Source: Datnioides undecimradiatus (taxonomy: Eukaryota; Chordata; Actinopteri; Lobotiformes; Datnioididae). Taken from it: a DNA stretch of 64,000 nucleotides. Below the pieces are notes generated by a model. It saw only the letters and a program-made list of their open reading frames with translations. It was not told the DNA's origin and made no database searches. The stretch spans positions 372,001-436,000 of the forward strand of contig WARS01001600.1 of NCBI GenBank assembly GCA_008933995.1, read 5' to 3'. Shown in pieces: positions 22,123 to 34,330 of the stretch. Both the position numbers and the translations under genes were made by a program. Position 1 is the stretch's first letter; each line of letters begins with the position of its first letter.

Positions 22123-25100
22123 AGCCCTCCCTCCGTCTGTCTCTCTCTCCCACGGTGAGCAGGAGACAGGCATGTTGCTGTCGCAGATTTCAACCACAGA
22201 CTCGTTTGAACTCCACTGCGTCGCTGCGTCTCAGTCCAGCTACGTCATGTTGCTTTGCACTCAAACACTGTGTTTGCGGCTCACTGTTTTAAGTTTTAAT
22301 TAGAAAAAAAACAGAATCCAAGAAAAAAAAGTCAATATCATTAAAAGTAGTTGAACAATAGATAATAAAAAATACAGTTTACAGAGCAAACACGCTTTCA
22401 TACTCTTAGTATTCATTAAGTATTTATTGATTAATCATTTTCTGGGATTGACCTTCTGTTACGTGATGCACATTATGAGCTGTGAGAGGAGAACTGTTTT
22501 GGAGTTTTGGGGGGATAAAAATCTTGAAAATTAAAGAACAGAAAGATAAAATTCACCTTATCTGATGAGTTAGCCTGGATCTGGCTCTGAGCTCTAAGCA
22601 CATTTGCTCTTACTGAAGATGTAAATGTTGAAAAGATGTGTTCTGTGCTTTCAAAAGGCTGAATAACTTCCCAAAACAGCTGGACACTGCAGTGATTAGC
22701 GAACGTCACACAAACAGGAGGAAATGGTGCATTTACCGAGGACTGGTTCCACGTTTGGTGCTCTAATGAGTATTTGCAGAGCAGAAAAATACTAAATACT
22801 GTTTTTTTGTGTGTGTGTGTGTTGCTGCGAGTGTGCGTGTGTGTGTTCGGGGTAATGAAGGAACATGTCCACCATGGCAACGCTTTGGCCCAGTGACGTG
22901 TTTTTAGCAGTTTCTGGTGAGCAACAGCTCCACGGGGAATATCAGGCTTTTGACAGACAGTACGTGATAGTGGGATCATTTTTCATTTTCCTGTTTTCAG
23001 TTCAGGACTTATTCTTTAAACCAATTTGGCCTTTTGGAAAATCTTTGAGTTGTTTTCATTGAAAATTGCTGAAAAGTGAATTTACCCGTGACAAAGAGAG
23101 TGAAAGGGAGCTCATGAGAAGTAGAAAAGAGGAAAACGAAAATCAGTTTTGCAGCGAGTAGCACATAAACACTTAAACGTGAACACATACTTTGTTTAAA
23201 TATCACAAAGTTTCCCCTCGCTATTCATAATTATTTGTATGCTTTTAATTACAACCCGGATACCAACTTAACACCACTTCATCATCTCATCTAACCCAAT
23301 CCTCTCGCTGTGACGGAGCGGAGTGGGAGATAAGAAATCTAAGCAGATGGGCCTCCGCCCAAAGCTCCATTGTAATTTCTCCGTTAAGGAGGAAAGGATT
23401 GGCTGCAGGATCACAGTTGGCGCCTGAAGTTGGCATTTGTGAGAGTGACACTGTGATGTGAATTTTATTATTCTCCGTAATGAGCTGACAGTTATTGCAT
23501 TGTTGTGCCTTAATTACGTTGGATTGGAATTGCCTCTTCGATAATGGGGAGCCACCTTCAAGGCTCGTATTCAATTTTCTCACTTCTCTAATTCCCCCAT
23601 CACCTGCTGCAACACCTCCCCCTGCCAGCGTGACAGAGTGTGGGGAGGGACTCCAACGCCTCGTATTTACTGATAGGCATCCACCAACATCCTTAATGTA
23701 TACATGCACTGGCAAGCTCAAATAATTGCCTGCTCTCCTTGCTTCTTTCATGAAAACATGAGAAGTACACCATGAAAAGTGTGAGCAAAGAGCAGCGACG
23801 TGACGTGGAGAACGGTGAAAATTAACGAATGATGACAGACGATGGATGGGCTTGTGTTGACCATATACTGTGTACACACGGTATCACGCCCCGTGTTTGC
23901 ACGCAATGGGATTTTCTCACAATCTGTCGCTCTCTTCAATCTGCGCACGGCTGCTGCAGGTTTCTATGTACGAGGTGTTAGAGAAACGCATCAAAGTCTC
24001 TTTACAGGTCTGTTTGTGTAAAATAAGAAAGCATGTTGTGGCTCAGAAGAGAGATATGCGTCTGATAGATTGCTTTAGCTGATGTCCGTTGGGTCTGAAG
24101 ACCACAAGTGTGGTCCTCATCTCTGGCCGAGGATCACAGCTCAACATTAGCAAAGATCTGATTCCCTACCAAAGTTTCGGTGATGGAGTTGCATTGTGGG
24201 TAATGTAGGTGGCTGGTTTTACCGTGGAAGAGGAAGGCTGGGAATAGGGGAGATATCTCTCGATCTGCAGCATCATAAACAATACAATCCACGAATCCAA
24301 CAATGTTATAAAGGTGGAATGCTAAATCTGTGAAGTGGTGTTTTTACTGTTGTTTTCATGGTCTCACTTTTAGGCTGTTACTTAATCTACATTTCCTTTA
24401 CTGTTGCATGTGGAAGTCCTGAAGTCAAATGAAAAGCTCTCCAATTTCCACATCCAACACAACATCCAATAGACTTTTAGCAGCACAGAGATTCAGTGGT
24501 TGACAACATCGTCCAGCTCTGAATCACTCTCCGCAATCATTCTGACTCGCCCGCTTTTCAGCGTTCAAATCAAAATCCTCCTGATGTTACGTCTCACATG
24601 CCGAACCCGCTTCACTCGAAAACACGTCAGGACACGGAACCTGCGAACATAGCAGACGCACTTTCATCTGGACTTTCAGCCAGTTTGAAAGAAACTGGGT
24701 TGCAGTGCAGGATGTCAGTCCATGCCTGAAGGGAAAATGCTTTAAATGGCTCAAAGGTGGAGCAAAATGCTAGGTTTTGGGATAATGGCACACGCCGTTG
24801 AAAAGTCTTTCCTCAAAGCCTTTCATAATGTCGCACTCGGTTTCGCACGCTGAAAGTGGAGGAAGTCGTTGTGTGAGGAATGGAAAGAGAGAGAGCGCTT
24901 GTGAAAGAAGTTCAGATCCTGTCTGCTCTCTCACCTCCGCACACCCGGCCGATCATCACCTGAAGTGGACACGCTTGTCAGGTTGTCCTGGAAAGTTCCC
25001 AAAACTGTCGGATGCAGCCTCACCCCTCAATTTGTTTGTCAGAAAGATGCGTATGGACACACTTTCGATCAGTGCTCGACAATCTGACAAGCAGTTTGTG

Positions 25101-28100
25101 TCAGGCGCAGTGAATTTGTTCAGCAGACACAGCTTCACAGTCCAGGCAGATGATTACACAGTCAGTCCTCATGTCAGACGCTGATGCAGTGGATAATCCA
25201 AACCAATCATTCGACTGTGTGGAAACATCATCAACACACAACTTGTGATCTGTGTTTTGGGGTTGGATCTAGCGTCATTATGAAAATCGTATCTCGTTAA
25301 ATTTTTGCTGAACTCCTCCGCGTCTGTCACTCACATCAGCTCGGCTCAGAGCGATCAAAGCCGCGGGGAGCTGCAGCCGCTCCTCTGTGGCTTCATACCG
25401 AGCATCCGTAGGTGGGAATGTGTCAGAGCTGGTGATCAAAATCTCCCTCAGAGACTTTAATTAATCCCAAAATACTAATAATTAATATCTTTGCTGTGCT
25501 GTTGGTTTTTAATTGTCTGATGTTCCTCCTGTCAATTTAATTCAGATCAGGTATTGTTTGACTGTTCCTGATGAGTAACCGCGCATAAAGTCAAGATTAA
25601 AAGTAAAAGTTGCAAAGAAATGTAAAAAACAGAGCGCCGTGCCGTTGAAGCGTGCCTGATGTTTCGGAGGCGAGGGGGAGAATTAACTGACGTCCGACTC
25701 TGCCGCTGCATGCAAACGTATCCAGATTCAGCGGCGTAGCACCGTGTGTGGGCCAGCACACAGCCAGGGAGAAACGCCACAGGCACCGCGCGCTCGCTAA
25801 CGCACGCGCACAACTTCACACACAAACATCTGCGCGGCTACACTCAGAGAACACGCACACAAATTCATCCATAAACTCAAATGTCCGGCTTTACACACAC
25901 ACACACGGAGGAACAAATGCCACTGGCGAAAATCCAAACAAAATTAGGCCCCCTGTTGACGACACCTGTCAATACAGGTCAGGTTTCGCCTGAAGGGTGC
26001 AGTTGATGTTGCATGGTGATTCATTACACACCCACTCACTCACACACATGCACACACATACACAGGAGTGCCCACAAACACACTCACTGCCGTCTTTTCT
26101 CGCACCTTTCTCAATTTTCACAGTAGAAAATATTCCAACTTCTTTAAACTCACTCCTGCGTTTCCACTCCCCGCTTTACTTCCCGCTTCCTCGCCTCTCC
26201 ACGGCTCACCCACACTGCCCTGCCTCGAGACGGACGTCCTTATTTCCATAGTCTGCCTGCCGTTCCATTCAGCCTGTATTAGCCTCCGCTGCTCGCTGGA
26301 TAAACACTCGCCTTAGCTTTGGAGCTGATTCCGCCAGTTTATGTAACGATCTTGATGCAGAAACGTGTAACTGTGAAACATCCTCGCCGGCTCTGTCTTC
26401 AGTCTCAGGCGAGGAAAGGTTACTTATATAAGTTGTTTGTTAAGTATTCAAGAGTCATATGAGAACATTGAAATATCCCAGTGAAGTGATGCTGCTGAGA
26501 AGTAACGGCACATGTGAGCACAGTACGGTAGTTAAAGAATGAGGTTAGTTCAGGTATACAGTTGCCTTCATGTTATGGCTATCAGTGCTATAGCAGCCTA
26601 CCAGGCTACTAACACAAACCACCACTGTTACTGTATATTCTGTATATGTTTAGTTTGGCATCTGGTTACTCTGCAAACGGACATGACTGGCTCAGAAACA
26701 GGAAACAACTACGTGGCTATGGTTAAGGGAAAGTTTCATTGAGGGTTAAAAGAAAACCAGAGATGGTTCACAAACTGTGGCCCCGGCTGCTGGAGCCCAG
26801 CACTTTGAGGAGTCTTAGTGCTGTTTGTCTGGTGAGGAAGCCTCTGTAAACCCTGGCTGAGCATTTCTTGTCAGCGTTCTGACTCAGTAGTGTTTTACGG
26901 GAGATGTTTGGTGAATGTTCTGGTGAACACAAGGTTTCTGCTCGTTGATGTAACCTTTTCATGACAAACCGTGCGGTGCAGGCCTGAACGTTGCATCACT
27001 GGACCAGCGCTCGTCCGTGCTGAGCACCGGCATGTCACATTTCTGTCAGTTCGAGCACTGTCCCTATTCTGTGGTGCCGTTTTCAACTGGATGTGGATGC
27101 TCGGGTGCGCTCATTTCAAAAACTTTGTGAAAATGGGCCCATTCGCTGCTGAAAGAAGCCGTGGGAGGAGACGAACTTGCGCTGCTGCTTCAGGTGTGAT
27201 ATGTGCCGTCGTCAACAAGTCTGCCAAATTAAAAAGACAAAATACGCCGTTTGTTTCCGCCCTTCACGAATAAAATGATTCGCTTTTTCTGGTTTGACAT
27301 CACTATCAGCAGGACGACATCGTTTGTCAGTTGTAGACCCTGGTTGCCATGGTTACAGTCTCTGGCAGGATTATTGCTCGTGCCTCCAAAATCCCCTGTC
27401 CATGAACGGCCTTGTACAGAGTCTGGCAGGTTATCAGGGGTTAATTACTGTTGGTATTTTAAATTACAAATGAGTTATTTTACAATCAGACACTTTAATG
27501 TGTTGATGGTTTAGTACTGGCACCTTTGATTTATTGGTATTCAAGCATTAAGCTGAAGAAACTGTAATTGATAATGACCAAAGCCTTTCTATGCTTCTGA
27601 TACAATAAATTGCAGTAACAATATTATAGTGTCCAGTTCAATACACTTTCACATTCACATTGACTCTGTCAAATCAGGAGTCGATCCAAAACAGCTGCCT
27701 GGCAACTGTACTGCCACCTTGCAAGTGGCATGGGAACTATACCTATATCATTGGTGCTAGCGCTGTTAGCTAAGGTTGGCGATTTCGGTGGACAGGTTGG
27801 TAGTTTTGTGTGAAAGTAAGATGGAAGCGATTGAAAACTCATCATCGAGATGAAGTGAATCAGTGTTGAACGCCATCATGAGACCAAACGGGAATCTTGC
27901 GACACACTCGTGGGATGTTGCTGCGCAGCCCTCAGTCGTACGCCGGCTCCCCTGATTGGCACTCAGTCATCAAAGCTTGGAGAGCTCCTGCTCGACAGTA
28001 TGCAAAACCGTGTTGTTTGTTGTGCAGCTCGCACTTATTGCTTGTACTGACCGCATGAAGAATGAATTACCATAATAGACTATTAATCCAAGATGTATGA

Positions 28101-28337
28101 ATGAAGTCTTGTACTGTATCATTTCCTGTTTTCTCCGAGCAATGTCTTCAATTTCCTCATGTTCCTCCGTCTCGCTATTGAATGTTCCCTCTGGGGAATA
28201 TCAAGCTGTTGTCTCCCCTACATCTCCTCCTTCCCCCTGCCTCCCCCAGTCCTGATGAGAATGGACAATCATGTTTCAGGCTCTGCAGACTGGGAGGGGT
28301 GGGAGGACTGGGGTGGTTGGCTGAAAGGGTGGCAGAT

Positions 28338-28340
<3 letters not shown>

Positions 28341-28374
<34 letters not shown>

Positions 28375-28402
28375 GTGCGTGTGTGCGTGTGTGTGTGTGT
28401 GT
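28341..28402. repeat. (GT)n with GC interruptions
   Basis: A 62-bp array of GT with three or four GC substitutions. It produces the long Thr-His block in the 194-codon minus-strand frame at 28175-28759, which is therefore rejected as a gene. Confidence 0.95.
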
Positions 28403-29976
28403 AGGGCTGCTGGCAGCAGGAGCCATGCTGGGATGGCCCTCTGCTGCAGCCGCTAAACATTCAGCTGCCTTCCCATCAGCCCCACTGTTATTACCACGGA
28501 CCAGCGAACCCAGTGACTGACTCAACAGCTGCCCAGGGTATATAGATGTGTGTGTGTGTGAGTGTGTGTTGGTGTATGCATGTGTTCTCTGCAGCAGAGC
28601 GCTGCCAGTGGTGTGTGAGCGCTTACATTTGAGAGTGAAATGACGCAAGAGTGTATATATGTGAATCAATTGCTCGGCCAAGTCTACGTGTGCGTTTTCA
28701 TTTGAAGGCAAAATGAATGATGTGTGTGTGTGTATGTGTATATATATGAGTCTGTACATTTGTGTACCAGCTGAAGTGAAATGGTGGAGCGGGGGATGGT
28801 GAAGGATAGGTGTTTTGATTGCTGTGGGCTTGTGTTTGTGTTATTTCCCACCGGTTGCCACCTCGAGATGTTTCGAATACCCAGTCTGCTTTAAAGGGCA
28901 GGAGTTTCCCAAATCACAGCACAGCTAATCCATGAATTGTATCGCAGCTCTCCGATTCACCTTTCAGATGAGTCAGAATGGAGCCTCTCAGACTCAGTCA
29001 TCAGTGAAACCTCCTTGAAATAAAGAGTGAGAGAGAAGAAATGACTTTTCTTGGAGATGTCTCTGCTGGTTCTGCCCTGCTGTGGAGGCAGCGTGATATG
29101 AGCTCTGTAATTCAAAGTAAATGTGGCACAATGAACAAACACTCACAAGTAAAAGTCCTGTATTCAAAATCCTTAAAGTTAGATCCTTACACTGAACGCT
29201 GCCACTCCTGTGGTTGGTGGTGGTAACAGCCAGTGTGGTTTGATGAAAACCACTATATATAAAGGTAATGGGGACGACATAAATGCATTAAATGGCTGTT
29301 TGCTTGCTGCAGCTGATTTGAAACAGCATCATAACTGGGGTTTGACGTCATTGAAACTAGTTTGAACTAAAGTCCACCTCCATAAATCTTTGTGAGATGA
29401 TCAGTGGGAGGGAATCAGAAGAAGACTTCTGCACATTCTGCGTCGCACCTTTTAATATCAGTCTTGGACATTTTTGGACAGTTTTGTGTTTTATTGGATG
29501 ATTTTAGGCACCAGATAGTAATTTAAATGAAAAAATCAGAAATAGAGTTTCGAGGGAAAATGTCTCTGATGGAGCTGTTCTGAACTAATTGATTTCTGAA
29601 ATGCTGAGGCCACAAGCCAAAAAGATTGGGAATCACACAGGCAACTGTGGCCGTAAGTGTAGTTACACATAAGTATAGCGCTTGAGGAAACATACTTACT
29701 TCACTGTCCACCTCCGAAAAGTCAGTGACAGAATGATTTTGCGGTGCATTCAATGGACGCATTGCAGCACGGTGTTTTGCGAGCCGGGATGCTGCTTTGC
29801 TTCTTTGCATGCGATGTTCGTAAATAGTTTAGCGCTTGTGAAATCACCGTCGCCGATCGGGACAAAATTAGAGCTATTTTTTAAGAGGACACGGAGGCGC
29901 CGCGTCTTTGCAAATGTGTGTGTCGTGAGCTGTTGCCTAGGCAGCGTAATAACACAGCAACGAAACAGGTTTTCAC

Positions 29977-30060
29977 GATTCAAGACTTTATTGTCCCTTG
30001 GGGAAAGTGACCTGCGGAATGGAGCAAAAGATATACAATTTAATACAATGCAATAATAAA
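29977..30060 (-). mobile_element. LINE-like 3' tail fragment
   Basis: CAAGACTTTATTGTCCCTTG (about 29982-30001) reads on the minus strand as CAAGGGACAATAAAGTCTTG. This is the same kind of CCC...GG...ATAAAGT terminal block as at 19914-19942 and is common in teleost retroposon tails. The adjoining AT-rich sequence to about 30060 (ATACAATTTAATACAATGC) fits the same class of repeat. No reverse-transcriptase remnant is visible nearby. Confidence 0.5.
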
Positions 30061-31250
30061 AATTGATAAATAAAAGACATAAAACATGTGACACAGTCAG
30101 AGCAGTGGGCTGGATTACTGGAATATGCAGTATGCATTATACTACACAGTGTTTGTGCTTTATAGGCAGATCTATAATATTAAATAAGTTTAATACTCTT
30201 TTAGAGCAAGTCTTAGATGGAAAATAGTTTATTCCTCAGCTTGGTTCTTCTCAGTCTAACTTGGCTTTCAGTACATCATGACATTTATTTGGAGCGCTGG
30301 ATTTGGTTTGGATCCCAAACCTGCAGAATCCACTTTTCCTTTCTTGTGATCTGGAAATTAATGTTGGTGTCACTGAGCTGTAAGCTCTCCAAATACTGGA
30401 GGAGGGAAAAGAAACTTCTTGAAGTCTCCTCTGGCAGAGGATGCGCAGATGTGTCCTTCTCAGACAACTTTACAGTTCTGGCACGGCTTCCTCGCTGCGG
30501 CCGCGGCCAGAATATGACATCATCGTCCAAACCTGAGCAAATACAGCAGCCAGGTTATATCTTCACCTCAGGTGTAATGGATTATGGAGTTAGAGGTTCA
30601 GCTTGCTTTACCTGTGGTCTCCTAGAACAACAGTGCTGCATGTTAGAGAGGAAAACTCATCCAATGTTTTTATCAGCAAAAAGAACAGAAAAGAACCAAA
30701 GAGGGGAAAATTAACAGATACGCAGGAAAAATAACAAGTCAGGCTTTCTGTTTGCTCAGTCCGACCCCGCAGATTGAGTGCTTTTGGACCTCTCAAGCTG
30801 CCTCTTCTGGCAAGGCACTTACAGTTTAGGGAGGTGTCCATCTAAATGTTGCTCAAAAATAGAAAATAAAAAAAAATCATTTTCAGCTGAAGAAAGCACG
30901 CATTTTCATCCATTACTGAAAATATTAGGAACCAGGCGCATTGAGACAAACAATCAAAGGCGCCAATTCTGCAGCTTTGAGCCATTTAACTGCTGCAGGA
31001 CAGACGAGCCAAACAAGAGCATCAGTCAAAGCTCACGTGATGAAAACCCATGTGGAAAGTGTAACTGAAATATGACCTTTATGGTTTTTAATGCACTCAT
31101 CTGAAGAAGCTAGTCTCAGTTTTGACTAGCTGCCTTTCCATTCAGCGGCTGGCTGGCTAATTAAGCTAATGTGAGCTGAATTTCTTTAAAATCACCGACA
31201 GCATTATTCACACAGTGTCGAGCTAGGTAGCTGTTGTTGAAGCAGGTCAG

Positions 31251-31272
31251 AGGCTCAATTCAGGCTCAATTC
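31251..31272. repeat. Short tandem duplication, 11 bp x 2
   Basis: AGGCTCAATTC occurs twice head-to-tail with no mismatch. It is a simple slippage-type duplication 0.7 kb from the larger 11-bp minisatellite, but the unit sequence is unrelated. Confidence 0.9.
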
Positions 31273-31956
31273 AGCCGCTGACTCTCTCACTTCTGTTTGT
31301 GTGTTTTTGGTTTGGGAAAGGCTAAAAACCCCACAGTCATGGAGGGCGGTGTGCCGCTCCAGCAGCTCCACGCACACTGCTTCAACATGGAAATCCAAAG
31401 CTCGGCTGCTGTGCCGAGCGATGGACGCCAAAGTGTGACTGCATCATCAACTGTTGTTCGCTCAGCGTAAGAAGGAACTGAAGAGGCAATCAAACAAAAT
31501 AATGCTGAATGATGAATTCCACTTTGTGTCATTGCCTTTATTCCTCAGATTGGTAAAGCATGCTGAAAATATATTGTTTCAGCGAAACATTTGATGGTGC
31601 TACTGAGGTGAAATAAGAGAGGGACAGCTGTGGGGATGAAAGAGGAGGTAGACAGAGATGCTGCAACACCGAAAAACCCTCCCAGTAACATCAGCAGTGA
31701 CCTCGGGGAGAAAAATCAGCTTCACAACAGCGAAACCGAGCAGCTGCAGCCTGAAACAATGAGAAAACACACCTTTATTCAAGTTGTTTAGCTCTTACAG
31801 CTCTACAAAGCTTCAGCATCAACAATTCCTACTTCTTCAAGTGAAATCCATAAATTAGAAATAAAAAAATTCCTTTAATCATTCTCAGAGAAATCTGCCG
31901 TGGATCAAACACTGTTCCTCAGGCTGTCATGAAATTATTATTTCATCCAAAAAAAA

Positions 31957-32132
31957 GGCAGACAGAAGACAGGCTGAAGACAGACAGAAGACAGGCTGAA
32001 GACAGACAGAACACAGGCTGAAGACAGGCTGAAGACAGACAGAAGACAGGCTGAAGACAGACAGAAGACAGGCTGAAGACAGACTGAAGACAGGGTGAAG
32101 GCAGACTGAAGACAGACAGAAGACAGACTGCC
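31957..32132. repeat. Minisatellite, 11-bp unit x 16
   Basis: The 176 bp divide exactly into sixteen 11-bp units of consensus GACAGRCWGAA. Two variants, GACAGACAGAA and GACAGGCTGAA, alternate through the first five units and again through units 7-11. The array therefore behaves partly as a 22-bp higher-order repeat. Unit 6 begins CAC, units 12-14 carry substitutions, and unit 16 ends GCC instead of GAA. The minus-strand frame over it is a Leu/Ser/Val/Cys repeat and is not a gene. Confidence 0.95.
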
Positions 32133-32744
32133 TCCATACGCAGACCTTAATGCAGACGGTCTGCTGACTTCAGGGTGAACGCACGTGTGTTATTATCATA
32201 ATTATTATTACTATAGGTTTATCAGTTTGGGGTGGAGCATTGAAACCTGAATGAATACGCAGCACTGTAGTGATTTTAAAGAAATCAAGATTGACATGAT
32301 TTGATTTCCGCAGCACACACACGTATGCTGTAGCCCACATCAACACACTGCGATGTCATATTGCATTTTGGGCTAATCTGAATTATATTCGTTCACACTG
32401 CAGATTAATGACTTAAAACATAGAGTAGATTATGTAAATGAGGAGGAGGGAGGTAGTGAATGCAGACTAGTACCTGCCTCTGTCAAACACGTTTTGCCAC
32501 ACTTGTGTCCCAGAGAGAACAGCCCCCCAAAACTGAAATATTAATAATCCAAAGGTCCAGGTGTCATAGAAAGGAAGCTGACAATATTCAACAGTGCACC
32601 TGGCAGACATACTCCAGCTAAAACTAATTAGCTCATAATAGAAGGACAGTTAATGCACACAAGCTGCAACCGAAACACTGTGTGATTGTTCCTGCAGTTC
32701 CTGAACGCAGCACAGCGTGAGAAAGCAGTAGCTGCTAGCTTTAA

Positions 32745-32880
32745 CTGCTGTGAATCAGTATGTTGAGCTTCATTGTATGCTTTTGTGCTCACTAAGAGTT
32801 AGCATGCTGAGGTCCTGAATTACGATAGGCAAGATGGTCAGCATCAGGTCTGCTGAGTAGCATGCTGTCTGCAGTGTCAT
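32745..32880. repeat. Fragment of a GCTAAC-type teleost interspersed repeat
   Basis: GCTTTTGTGCTCACTAAG and GTTAGCATGCTGAGGTCC resemble blocks I remember from a common percomorph repeat; better copies lie at 42660-42850 and 61360-62110. It is strongly diverged and the boundaries are approximate. Confidence 0.3.
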
Positions 32881-33701
32881 ATAAACTGCAGTGAGGACGT
32901 ACACTCAAAGTCCTAATGAAACAGCATTTTGAGAGTATGCCACCTGAATATCTTGTATTTCCAAGTGAAACAGGGCAACAAACACTTTAAGAGACACCGA
33001 GGAACCATGCTGCTGCTGCTGCTAGCTAACAAGTGAATCATGGCTCTGTGCAGCTGAACGTTGTAGACTGACTCATCAATAGATGATGTTATAGGGGCGG
33101 CTATGGATGACACAGGTGGGCACATCTTCAACTGAGGTATGCAATGCAAGATAAAGAAGAGCCAATAAAAGTTAAAATATTTGAACTTGAGCAGTAAATC
33201 CAAAAAGCCAGACTGAAGCCAAATAAACTAAATCAAGTCACCAGTCAATAAAATTACAAAGCCAATCGAGTTAAAACCACAAAATCTTAAAGTGAACTTC
33301 AGTTTTATTCGGCCCTGGATAACAAATCATGAAAAGTACATTATAGCAGAGTGTTGGCCAACAAGCACAGGCAGACTATACGCCGTCTGAGACAAATCAG
33401 CTGATCCACACAGGGTTTCTCATGATAATCTATTCATTTTATCGTTGTTCTAATGAACTGTACGTAATCTTATAAGACATGATGTAATACTGGTATGCAT
33501 ATTGAAGTTAATATCAGAATACACGTCTGTAAGCTCACTTACCTTAAAATTTCAACTTTAGAGAGGGAAAGTGAGGATGTGTGAATGTGAGAGAGTGAAA
33601 ATGAATGAGGGCCCTCTGGCCACTGCTGAGGTTTCTCTCTGACACATATTGATTGTGGTGCTGAACAGCTGCCCAGGACGAGAGCTGCAGGCCTGCCATA
33701 A

Positions 33702-33704
<3 letters not shown>

Positions 33705-33738
<34 letters not shown>
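33705..33738. repeat. (GT)17 microsatellite
   Basis: A perfect dinucleotide run of about 34 bp. Confidence 0.96.
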
Positions 33739-33740
<2 letters not shown>

Positions 33741-34139
33741 AACTTTTGGTAAGAGCCCATGTTAACCTTGATGTGACGGGGGTTCATTCACAAATGAAAC
33801 TCAGGACCACTAAACAGGCAAATGTCAGGAAGAGGCAGGCGTCGTCGGGGTGAGCGCTCGCTGACTCACAGCTGTGTCGGCGCGATCTGCCAGTTACTGC
33901 GGCGCTAATTAAAAAATGATGACCTGTTTGTGTTTGCGTGTCCGTGTAGCAGCCATGTCATCTACATAATATTATATCTAATAAGCACAGCTTCAGTTTC
34001 ACTTCACTACTGAGACAGGCACATGTGGCTTCTGGAGTAATCGGTGGGGTGGGTGTGTTCAATACCAGCTTACAGCACTGCCGTTAAAATGAAATTATAC
34101 TTTTATAACCCTTTAACGTAGAAAAAACAAACACTCCTC

Positions 34140-34330
34140 CCCCCGGCAAAATTAAAAATATAAAAAAAATGTAATAAAATATCAATTGAAAATAAAATTT
34201 TAAGATCTCATAGTGTGATTGTCAAGTTTGTGTGTGAGACCTATATTAAGTGTTGTCATTAAAAATGACTTATGAAGAATATTAATAAAAATATAAAGAT
34301 TTACTGATTTAGTGTAAGGTTTAGTGACTT
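34140..34330. other. AT-rich patch
   Basis: About 190 bp dominated by A/T, with many AATAAA and ATAAAA words and no clear repeat unit. Such patches can act as matrix-attachment DNA, but nothing in the sequence proves it. AATAAA words here are composition-driven and not taken as polyadenylation signals. Confidence 0.4.

Larger units (their letters stand above)
19943..29976. other. Intergenic stretch without a recognisable gene
   Basis: No domain is recognisable in any frame. The longest open frame in the window (minus, 23287-23877, 196 codons) is here and is treated as chance. Contents: an exon-like GT-AG bounded segment at 20034-20082; a pyrimidine-rich tract at 21360-21660; GT/GC alternation at 21758-21798; a C12 run at 22111-22122; a (GT)n patch near 22804-22850; a ZNF143-like motif near 24190; a mixed (GT)n at 28341-28402; and a possibly conserved AT-rich block at 23440-23600. 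Confidence 0.6.

Noticed and set aside
22473-22979. 168-codon open frame, minus strand
   Set aside because: Includes a Thr-His block from a (GT)n patch and a low-complexity Phe-rich end; no domain seen.
23287-23877. 196-codon open frame, minus strand
   Set aside because: No recognisable domain. With about 6,000 stop-to-stop intervals in six frames of 64 kb, roughly 0.5 frame of this length is expected by chance, so length alone is not evidence.
28175-28759. 194-codon open frame, minus strand
   Set aside because: Dominated by Thr-His dipeptides translated from (GT)n arrays at 28341-28402 and around 28545-28570.
30217-30714. 165-codon plus-strand frame with a hydrophobic start resembling a signal peptide
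   Set aside because: No Kozak support, no recognisable domain, and an open frame on the opposite strand; could not be supported as a gene.
31957-32132. CRISPR-like regular array
   Set aside because: Units are directly adjacent 11-mers with no unique spacers, in a vertebrate sequence; it is a minisatellite.
31943-32137. Repetitive Leu/Ser/Val/Cys protein frame, minus strand
   Set aside because: It is the translation of the 11-bp minisatellite.
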